From: Phalacrocorax aristotelis
Taxonomy: Eukaryota; Chordata; Aves; Suliformes; Phalacrocoracidae
DNA length: 64,000 nt
NCBI RefSeq assembly: GCF_949628215.1
Contig: NC_134280.1
Span: 11,543,795 to 11,607,794 of the forward strand
Direction: 5' to 3'
Part shown: positions 60,401-64,000 of the stretch, one piece after another
Numbering within the stretch: the first letter of the stretch is position 1
How the letters are laid out: every line of letters starts with the position of its first letter
Position numbers and translations under genes: made by a program
Notes under the pieces: model-generated
Database searches by the model: none
The model's input: only the letters and a program-made list of their open reading frames with translations
What the model was told of the DNA's origin: nothing

Positions 60401-62335
60401 TAATCTGGGAAAATACTCTTAGGCAGAGGGCATTAGAAAAGTCTGTGCATGTGATCGGCTTAAACAAGTTCAAAATTAAAGAGCGAAGCACATTCAGAAA
60501 GCAGCTCCTGACAGCCTACAGCTCCTTGGCATGGCCACAGGAGGGGTGTGCATTGGTCTGTGTCTCTGAAGGGAGAGTCTGATATGCGCGCTGTGTGCAC
60601 GTACTTGCGTATTTATGCATCAATACATACATAGGTGCATACATGCATAAGCACCTGCACGTGTGTACGTGTCATTTTTTGACCAAGATGAGAAGCCAAG
60701 ATAAGAGAAGTCATAAGAACCTGAGTTCATTTTGTCTAAGCCATGCAGAAATAGCTACCGAGGTTTCTTTAGATGAAAGATTGTTAGACACTAGGTAAGT
60801 AGGTACTAGATTTCAGAAACCCAGATGATGAGAAACCAAAGAATAGTTGTCACTCAGTAACGATCAAAACATTGCTCACCAATGCTTCTCTTTATACTCT
60901 AATTGATTTCTTTTCCATTTAACTGTATGGGATAGTAGAAAAGAGCAGAGATTGTGGATAGTACTTGCTAATTTGTATCTTTTGAAATATATCTAAGTTT
61001 TAACAGATTTTTTAATATATTAAGCATATATTAAACAAAACATCAATAAGGTTTTCAGGCTTTGGAGTTTGCTTTTGTATATTCACTATGTTATATCTCT
61101 GTCATCTGCTTTTGAAATATTTACCAAAAATTACTTTAAAAATAATTTCTCAGTGTGTAGAGGATTTTGGAAGGTGATCTGAGGAATGGCAGCATAATTA
61201 GACATTTTTTTCTTGGTTTCCTTTGCACATCCATTCCCATGCATACAGTAAAACAACTCACGGCAAAGAAAAAGTCAGAAATGAACACTCAAAGTTCAGC
61301 CTGATTTTTATTTGGCTGTGAGTGAACATTACTGTGCAGCCACATGGCATCCAATGATCAACGAGTTTCTTCTCCAAAAGACTGAACGACCCTTCTGTCT
61401 AGAAAGGATGGGAGACATTGGCTGGAGAGGTGCTCTGCATTAAGGGATAGATGAAGACCTTGGGAGCAGAAATGCTCTGGGATTTCAATAAGTCCCTTCT
61501 CCTCTCTTTTTCTGCCCAACAGCCTAAGCCAAATCCAGCAGGCGCTCCTGTTCTCCTCCCTGTCTCTCACCACAAACTTCTGCTGCTGCCAGCTCTGGCA
61601 CTTCCCTGCCCTTGCAGTGAGCCAGTGCAGGAAACCCGTTCTACAGAGAACTCAGAAAGAATTGGTGTTGGTGTAATAAGCTAAGCCAGCTCTCCATGGG
61701 ATCAGGTGGGAGGGAATGAATGGTGAGACCATGGCCACCCTGGCTGAGGTCAGTTGAATGGCTCCTCCTGTCTCCCCATCCCTTCATTGGGAATAAGCTT
61801 CGCAATCCAGGGAGGAAAAGGTACTGCAGCACGTGTCTGTGCTTTGCTCGCTGCTTTACTGGGGTTTTCACAAGCAGTCAGTCAGCCAGCTCCTGGCAAA
61901 GGGTCCCACCGGGCTGCAGTGCCAGGGGTGGGATGGATGTGGCGGCTCCTCTCTAGTGATGACATCTTTAGGAGGTTGCACCCTGATGCTGTCTGTGGGC
62001 TTCGTAACTAACATGGCTCCCGAGAGCACATCATCACAGAGCAGTCAGGAAAGGACGGCTGTTCTCTGTGGGAAATTTGGGTTAAGTTTCTTGACACTCA
62101 TTTAAAAGCTGCAGTTTGGGGAGGCTGCAGGAGTGTTCTCACCATAGCAAAATCTTTGTATACTGAAGGCTAATAACAAGCATGTTGGTTTGAGATTTAT
62201 GCAAAAATTCAATGGCGTAATGCTATTATGAGAGAATTAGCAGCATACTGACTTCTCGTGCCTTTTCCCTGTAGGAGCAGCAGCAAATTTCAGTTTCTTC
62301 AGCTGGATTAAGTCGGTTTTGATCACCTCATGCAG
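15365..62335 (+). CDS. SLC12A8: SLC12A8 (CCC9), 12 coding exons, 3' end outside the window
   Basis: This is the joined coding sequence of solute carrier family 12 member 8, a multi-pass membrane transporter of the APC/cation-chloride cotransporter superfamily. Exons: 15365-15433, 16149-16295, 19118-19309, 22887-23118, 40768-40881, 48151-48238, 49687-49774, 52928-53074, 55897-56572, 57412-57509, 59787-59904, 62275-62335. Phases are compatible at every junction, giving 676 codons plus a split Arg; mammalian SLC12A8 is about 714 residues, so only the last exon is missing. The hydrophobic core (residues about 43-415), a long polar loop (about 420-605) and a C-terminal helix pair (about 612-655) match the family. 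Known literature: the substrate is debated. Polyamine/amino-acid transport has been proposed, and nicotinamide mononucleotide import was reported and then disputed; classical chloride cotransport is not established. The start codon is the first in-frame ATG after an in-frame stop at 15287. Identity is very likely; the exact N-terminus is less certain. Confidence 0.95.
15434..16148 (+). other. SLC12A8: SLC12A8 intron 2 (between coding exons 1 and 2)
   Basis: A 715-base intron with GTATGT donor and CTCTAG acceptor. Nothing else is recognised in it. Confidence 0.85.
16149..16295 (+). CDS. SLC12A8: SLC12A8 coding exon 2 (residues 24-72, TM1)
   Basis: After a polar lead-in with [20 protein letters not shown], the exon encodes the first membrane helix, about residues 50-72, containing [16 protein letters not shown]. 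This is the hallmark first helix of cation-chloride cotransporters and nearly identical to mammalian SLC12A8. The acceptor is CTCTAG|GT ending at 16148 and the donor is GTG|GTGAGT at 16296. The exon is 147 nt, phase 0 at both ends. Confidence 0.95.
17806..17844. repeat. Perfect inverted repeat, 15-bp arms
   Basis: AAAAGCTGAGAAGCA at 17806-17820 is exactly complementary to 17830-17844, with a 9-base loop. A third partial copy of the right arm (TTTTAGTGCTTC) follows at about 17842-17853, suggesting local duplication plus inversion. Confidence 0.85.
19089..19109 (+). promoter_or_regulatory. SLC12A8: T21 polypyrimidine tract of the exon 3 acceptor
   Basis: Twenty-one consecutive T end eight bases before exon 3 (CATTGCAG|GGAAAC). 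The run serves as the U2AF-binding tract and is also a length-unstable mononucleotide repeat. Confidence 0.8.
19118..19309 (+). CDS. SLC12A8: SLC12A8 coding exon 3 (residues 73-136, TM2 to start of TM3)
   Basis: The exon encodes TM2 (about residues 77-98, [20 protein letters not shown]), a short loop, and the glycine-rich GGVYSM...LGG...[12 protein letters not shown] segment leading into TM3, all conserved in the family. The loop reads [12 protein letters not shown], giving a CxxC pair at residues 102-105; from memory, mammalian SLC12A8 has no cysteines here. The acceptor follows a run of 21 T (19089-19109); the donor is CAG|GTAATT. The exon is 192 nt, phase 0 at both ends. Confidence 0.95.
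19310..22886 (+). other. SLC12A8: SLC12A8 intron between coding exons 3 and 4
   Basis: A 3.6-kb intron of moderate GC content. I see no gene, RNA or well-preserved repeat in it. The reading frame of exon 4 happens to stay open about 110 bases upstream of the acceptor, which is not taken as coding. Confidence 0.85.
22887..23118 (+). CDS. SLC12A8: SLC12A8 coding exon 4 (residues 137-213 plus first base of 214, TM3-TM5)
   Basis: The exon begins [15 protein letters not shown] (end of TM3), continues through [20 protein letters not shown] (TM4 region, about 162-182) and [20 protein letters not shown] (TM5, about 185-208), and ends in the GSFTHLDP extracellular turn. These blocks are nearly identical to mammalian SLC12A8. 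The acceptor is CTTCAG|TG ending at 22886 and the donor is CAG|GTAAAA. The exon is 232 nt and leaves one base (g) that completes Glu214 with exon 5. Confidence 0.95.
24435..24455 (+). repeat. Poly-G run (21 G)
   Basis: Twenty-one consecutive G on the plus strand, which is also the transcribed RNA sense. It can form G-quadruplexes and its assembled length is likely to be unreliable. Confidence 0.9.
25440..25540 (-). mobile_element. Possible MIR SINE remnant
   Basis: TCTCTGAACCTGTAAAATGG resembles the well-known reversed MIR core (CTCATCTGTAAAATGGG), but little flanking similarity remains. Confidence 0.3.
28480..28760 (-). mobile_element. Probable old CR1/L3-like LINE fragment
   Basis: CATCTAACCTGCTCTTAAAA and the following AATGATGGATCCCCCACTGC match the pattern of reversed CR1/L3 3' ends (unit: delegate summary of block, dull stepwise decay), and a CTCTTCAGTCTTCTCTAGGCTG block near 28693 resembles the CTCTTCTCCAGGCTG of CR1. 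The copy is strongly diverged and its limits are approximate. Confidence 0.4.
37490..37800 (+). mobile_element. Degenerate CR1-type LINE reverse-transcriptase fragment
   Basis: The translation contains [19 protein letters not shown] and then [13 protein letters not shown], corresponding to the G(V)PQGSVLGPLLFNIFIN and (K)FADDTKLGG blocks of CR1-clade reverse transcriptase, including the catalytic ADD motif. The reading frame is short and broken, so it is inactive. Its downstream limit is unclear. Confidence 0.6.
38962..39565 (-). mobile_element. CR1 LINE, 5'-truncated copy
   Basis: On the minus strand the translation [20 protein letters not shown], then [20 protein letters not shown] and [15 protein letters not shown], is the C-terminal end of the CR1 ORF2 protein. 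Its 3' end shows the standard CR1 tail next to GTTGGAAGGGACCTCTGGAG. Frames are partly broken and the catalytic domain is missing, so this is a dead, 5'-truncated retrocopy as is usual for CR1. Confidence 0.92.
40768..40881 (+). CDS. SLC12A8: SLC12A8 coding exon 5 (residues 214-251, extracellular loop to TM6)
   Basis: The exon encodes [20 protein letters not shown] and then [17 protein letters not shown], matching the loop between TM5 and TM6. An N-glycosylation sequon, N-N-T, lies at residues 227-229 in a position expected to be extracellular or lumenal. The acceptor is TTTGCAG ending at 40767. The donor is weak (ACAG|GTGCCG), and a second GT that fits U1 better (GTAAAT) starts five bases downstream at 40887. 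Only the first keeps the reading frame. The exon is 114 nt, ending with one base of Gly252. Confidence 0.93.
46480..46640 (+). mobile_element. Probable MIR SINE remnant
   Basis: ATGATTCCCATCTAGCAGAT followed by GGGGAGATGGAGCAAAGC resembles the MIR core (ATTATCCCCATTTTACAGATGGGGAAACTGAGGC). Old and diverged; limits approximate. Confidence 0.45.
47500..47660 (-). mobile_element. MIR SINE remnant
   Basis: TACTTGCCCTCTCAGGGCTT, then CTGTTTTCCTATCTGCAAAG and TAGAGATAATGCCTACTTCC, follow the reversed MIR consensus block by block (CTCTCTGAGCCTCAGTTTCCTCATCTGTAAAATGGGGATAATA...). This is the clearest MIR copy in the window. Confidence 0.65.
48151..48238 (+). CDS. SLC12A8: SLC12A8 coding exon 6 (residues 252-280 plus two bases of 281)
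   Basis: The exon encodes [20 protein letters not shown] and GSLAAIGT. This is the family-wide cotransporter motif (MAG.NMSGDL..P..IP.GSL) that follows the broken TM6, so it is strong independent evidence for family membership. The acceptor is AATGCAG|GT ending at 48150 and the donor is TC|GTAAGT at 48239. The exon is 88 nt, starting with two bases of Gly252 and ending with two bases of Ser281. Confidence 0.95.
48239..49686 (+). other. SLC12A8: SLC12A8 intron between coding exons 6 and 7
   Basis: A 1.4-kb intron with an AT-rich stretch at 48586-48632 and a CR1 copy at 49131-49395. Confidence 0.85.
49131..49395 (-). mobile_element. CR1 LINE 3' fragment
   Basis: It starts with the signature AGAATGGTTTGGGTTGGAAG and continues GGACCTTTAAAGGTCATCTA, the reversed 3' end of avian CR1, and runs through the GTGTCCAACC, GGGCAACCTGTGCCAGTG and CCCCTTGTCCTATTGCAACA blocks. 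It is truncated about 265 bases in and non-coding. Confidence 0.9.
49687..49774 (+). CDS. SLC12A8: SLC12A8 coding exon 7 (residues 281-310, TM7)
   Basis: The exon encodes [20 protein letters not shown] followed by RYDFMIAEK. It forms one membrane helix (about 282-299) and the conserved loop before TM8. The acceptor is CTGCAG ending at 49686 behind a T-rich tract; the donor is AAG|GTAACT. The exon is 88 nt. The first base completes Ser281, and the exon ends in phase 0. Confidence 0.95.
49775..52927 (+). other. SLC12A8: SLC12A8 intron between coding exons 7 and 8
   Basis: A 3.2-kb intron. 49980-50900 is AT-rich and repeat-poor, with an A/C-rich low-complexity patch at about 50815-50870. No exon or RNA is recognised. 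Confidence 0.85.
52928..53074 (+). CDS. SLC12A8: SLC12A8 coding exon 8 (residues 311-359, TM8)
   Basis: The exon encodes [20 protein letters not shown] followed by [20 protein letters not shown]. This is the conserved cotransporter segment in which a small-residue helix (SSLASCMGG) is followed by a GAPR.LQ.IA motif. The acceptor is CTCCAG ending at 52927 and the donor is GGG|GTTAGT. The exon is 147 nt, phase 0 at both ends, and nearly identical to the mammalian protein. Confidence 0.95.
53075..55896 (+). other. SLC12A8: SLC12A8 intron between coding exons 8 and 9
   Basis: A 2.8-kb intron containing an AAT microsatellite at about 54320-54352 and C-rich sequence around 53280-53480. Nothing else is recognised. 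Confidence 0.85.
54320..54352. repeat. AAT trinucleotide microsatellite
   Basis: Imperfect AATAAT repeats broken by one AGT. Confidence 0.8.
55897..56572 (+). CDS. SLC12A8: SLC12A8 coding exon 9 (residues 360-584, last core TMs and polar loop)
   Basis: This is the largest exon (676 nt). It starts [20 protein letters not shown] and encodes the last core helices (about 366-412, ending [12 protein letters not shown]). It then encodes a long hydrophilic region peculiar to SLC12A8 and absent from ion-transporting relatives. Within that region [13 protein letters not shown] (from residue 458) and a lysine-rich stretch followed by [11 protein letters not shown] (about 496-514) are conserved with mammals; the rest is poorly conserved and acidic/serine-rich. 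The acceptor is CACTAG ending at 55896; the donor GAAG|GTAAGG leaves one base of Glu585. Confidence 0.95.
56573..57411 (+). other. SLC12A8: SLC12A8 intron between coding exons 9 and 10
   Basis: A 0.84-kb intron with a MIR-like remnant near 57150-57235 and a T-rich end forming the acceptor tract. Confidence 0.85.
57150..57235 (+). mobile_element. Probable MIR SINE remnant
   Basis: GGGAAACTGAGGCAGAGACA matches the highly characteristic MIR core (GGAAACTGAGGCACAGAGA), preceded by a TATTATTTCTC...TTTTTCACAAGCA stretch in the expected place. Confidence 0.55.
57412..57509 (+). CDS. SLC12A8: SLC12A8 coding exon 10 (residues 585-617)
   Basis: The exon encodes the end of the polar loop and then CNHWVSFAG, which matches the CNPWVSLLG block that starts the C-terminal helix pair in mammals. 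The acceptor is a strong TTTTTTTTTCTGTAG ending at 57411 and the donor is GGT|GTGAGT at 57510. The exon is 98 nt. The first two bases complete Glu585, and it ends in phase 0. Confidence 0.9.
57711..57782. repeat. A/C-rich low-complexity stretch
   Basis: Irregular AAAC, AAACC and AACCCC units, with G and T almost absent. The aromatic-rich minus-strand reading frame across it is a composition effect. Confidence 0.8.
58339..58504. repeat. 166-bp direct duplication, copy 1
   Basis: It is identical to 61883-62048 at 164 of 166 positions with no gap (constant offset of 3544). The two differences are A/C in GATGTGGMGGCTCC and G/A in ATCACRGAGCAG. It has no recognised repeat family or coding content. 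Confidence 0.95.
59787..59904 (+). CDS. SLC12A8: SLC12A8 coding exon 11 (residues 618-656, C-terminal helix pair)
   Basis: The exon encodes [20 protein letters not shown] followed by [19 protein letters not shown], two membrane helices (about 612-632 and 634-650) conserved with mammalian SLC12A8. The acceptor is CCAACAG ending at 59786 and the donor is CTCG|GTGAGT. The exon is 118 nt, so skipping it would shift the frame; exon 10 joined to exon 12 reaches a TGA after 15 codons. A near-identical 166-bp repeat lies on each side of this exon. Confidence 0.95.
59905..62274 (+). other. SLC12A8: SLC12A8 intron between coding exons 11 and 12
   Basis: A 2.4-kb intron, AT-rich in its first half, holding the second 166-bp copy. 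No exon or RNA gene is recognised. Confidence 0.85.
61883..62048. repeat. 166-bp direct duplication, copy 2
   Basis: This is the second copy, 3.5 kb downstream in the same orientation. Here AGCAGTCAG occurs both just before the copy (61873-61881) and at its end (62040-62048). At copy 1 I see it only at the right end. This suggests copy 2 is the inserted one, joined at a short homology. Confidence 0.95.
62275..62335 (+). CDS. SLC12A8: SLC12A8 coding exon 12 (residues 657-676 plus two bases)
   Basis: The exon encodes [20 protein letters not shown] and the first two bases of an Arg codon, matching mammalian ASNFSFFRWMRSLLL-PSCR. The acceptor is CCCTGTAG ending at 62274. The donor is poor (CAG|GTTGGT); it was chosen because the mammalian exon ends at the same Arg. 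The terminal exon is not visible in 62336-64000. If the donor is not used, the frame reads eight further residues to TGA at 62358-62360. Confidence 0.88.
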
Positions 62336-62486
62336 GTTGGTACCAGCCGCTTGGCAGTGACCAAGGCGGTGCTTGTTCCCGTGACCCACTAATGTGTGCA
62401 GAGCGCGGTGGCAGAGTTGACTTGCTTATTACTGTAGAGCAGTCCCTTCTTACATACTCAAAGTTATTCTTAATGACAAAAATAAA
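62336..62486 (+). other. SLC12A8: Possible alternative 3' end of SLC12A8 (in-frame stop and AATAAA)
   Basis: Reading through the weak donor gives RLVPAAWQ and a TGA at 62358-62360. An AATAAA hexamer follows at 62481-62486, with GT-rich sequence about 25 bases beyond it. This is the layout of an unspliced terminal exon and could yield a slightly shorter isoform without the conserved tail. It is inference from sequence only; a simple intron is the alternative. Confidence 0.3.
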
Positions 62487-64000
62487 CTGTTTGCTCCTGT
62501 TAGCCCGGTGTATGGCTGACCACGTAAGTGGGAGAGCTGGAGCCTCCTCTGCCTTATGTGTGGACACGTCAGCTGCTAACCATATCTCAGGGCATGAAGC
62601 TTTATCTTACCCCAAAGGTCTATGCTCAACCTTGGTGGCTCAGGTTGAACTGGAAAATCTCGTAGGAAAGGAGGAACAGGGGACTCCATTTCTTCCTCCC
62701 ACCATCCATTGAAAGCAAATGACTATGGTAGTGGTGGCACAGGTACACATGGCAGCTGTGCTCAGATTTCAGAGAGGAGATTGAGGGGGGGAAGCTGCGA
62801 TAGCTACAGGGCAAATACCATAAACAAATTCTTCAGTGAAGGAACCATTCAGTATTGAGTTTGCATGGGACTGCAGTAGTGTCGTCTTGGGCTTTTCCTT
62901 CCCAGAAGACCTTAAGGGTTTTGTATGGTTGATTATTAACTAGTTTTGTTAGTCTATTTTGATCCTATTAATTATTAATTCCATCACATTTGGGTTTCCC
63001 ACAGAGGGTAGTGACCATCCCTGCCACTGTACAATGCAGTGGGATTTTGAGGTTCTCAGTCTGCTGCGTTGCTTTTTTGTTGGGGTGGGTGAACGCTGTA
63101 GGAAGGACTGCACAACACAAGCTGCCATGCATTACGTGGGTGAATTTGTTGGCTTCTTAAAAATAAATTAAAGTCTAGGCATTTAAGCACATTGTTATGC
63201 AGCCGTGCCTGTCTTGCCAGCTCCTGCCTCTGCCCACAGTCTCTATAACATGGCCACATGCTTTTGGTAGCAGAGGTGTCTTAGGAGAGAAACCAGGGGT
63301 GATGGGACCTCTCTTAGGTGGCCACGGCAGGTCTGCGGCATGGCTAAGAACAGACAAGTTGGTTCTCCTGCATCATGTCCATCCATCTCTCTACTAGACC
63401 AGTGGATGTCTCTGAGTGTGGGACTGGGTCCCTGAAGACCTACCTGACCTGCATGTGTCTTACCATGAATAGCTTTGTTCACGCAGCTACTGCTGCCTCT
63501 CACAGCAGTTGTGTAAAGCTATACCCTTGCCTAAGCATTAGGAAATGAGAGCCCAGGTTAGACAGACTACCCAGAAGAGGAGGAGTGAGGGGGTGCAGAG
63601 GGTGTGCACTGTTTTCTGCGTATCTCATTTGGAGTGAGGGGTTGTTCCCTGCCCCTTCTCGCAATGTCTGCTGGACCAATGACACGAGCCCAGGCCAAGA
63701 GTGAGGAGGTGAGGACAGGAACAGGGTGCATGGGGCTTTGCTGAAGCACTGCCAGAATTACTTACGGCACAGTGAGTCAGACCCCACTGCTTCGTATCCC
63801 GGACACTTGTCTGTCCAGTTCCACCTCAGCAATGGGATGGATTTGTGGCAGGTCATTTCAGCTCGGTGCATCTATGACGATGGAGCAGGATTTTCCTCCC
63901 AGTTGTCCCTTGGTGTGTCTTCTGCCCTTTGTCAGAGGTTCCCCACAGGAGGCTGGTTGAGATGCAAGGCTTCATGGAGAGTTACCATGTGTGGAAAGGA
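62487..64000 (+). other. SLC12A8: Probable last intron of SLC12A8, no exon recognised
   Basis: I searched for the conserved C-terminal block of SLC12A8 (the mammalian protein ends HHSSLVNREQLMPHY) and did not find it on the plus strand. The terminal exon is therefore expected beyond the window. No recognisable repeat or neighbouring gene is seen here. Confidence 0.6.

Noticed and set aside
1..64000. CRISPR arrays, operons, phage or plasmid genes, tRNA/rRNA genes, intact retroviral genes
   Set aside because: None recognised. Repeats are microsatellites, eroded LINE/SINE pieces and one duplication; the gene structure is eukaryotic.

Overview
The window is vertebrate nuclear DNA, most likely from a bird. 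The evidence is large introns with GT/AG splice sites, a CpG island, CR1-type LINE fragments (two with the standard avian CR1 3' tail), and eroded MIR/L3-like remnants. There is no operon structure, no phage or plasmid gene, no CRISPR array, and no viral gene that I can recognise.

The one gene I can firmly identify is SLC12A8, the divergent member 8 (CCC9) of the cation-chloride cotransporter family, on the plus strand. Twelve coding exons lie between 15365 and 62335. Their phases join without a frameshift (2030 nt, 676 complete codons plus two bases), and each conserved segment matches the family. The terminal coding exon, about 55 residues in mammals, is not visible and should lie beyond 64000. 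The gene probably starts in the CpG island at 10520-11640, with a non-coding first exon and a 5'UTR/start exon at 15213-15433.

Layout. 1-4.6 kb is AT-rich, T-biased and gene-free, with several AATAAA signals; it looks like a long 3'UTR, and by amniote synteny the upstream neighbour would be ZNF148 (inference). 4.6-10.5 kb has no recognisable gene but holds a perfect 13-bp-arm hairpin and one exon-like segment. 10.5-11.6 kb is the CpG island, split by about 420 bp of A-rich low-complexity DNA. 11.6-15.2 kb is intron 1, with an old LINE tail. 15.2-23.1 kb carries coding exons 1-4. 23.1-40.8 kb is the 17.6-kb intron 4, with a poly-G run, a degenerate reverse-transcriptase fragment and a CR1 copy. 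40.8-62.3 kb carries exons 5-12 with MIR-like and CR1 pieces in the introns. A 166-bp sequence occurs twice, about 99% identical, on either side of exon 11. 62.3-64.0 kb is intron or an alternative 3' end.

I found no undescribed multi-gene system. The observations most worth checking are the near-identical 166-bp duplication flanking exon 11, a possible alternative C-terminus reading through exon 12 into a stop and AATAAA, a CxxC motif in the loop after TM2, a 21-T run forming the splice-acceptor tract of exon 3, and the A-rich insert in the promoter island.
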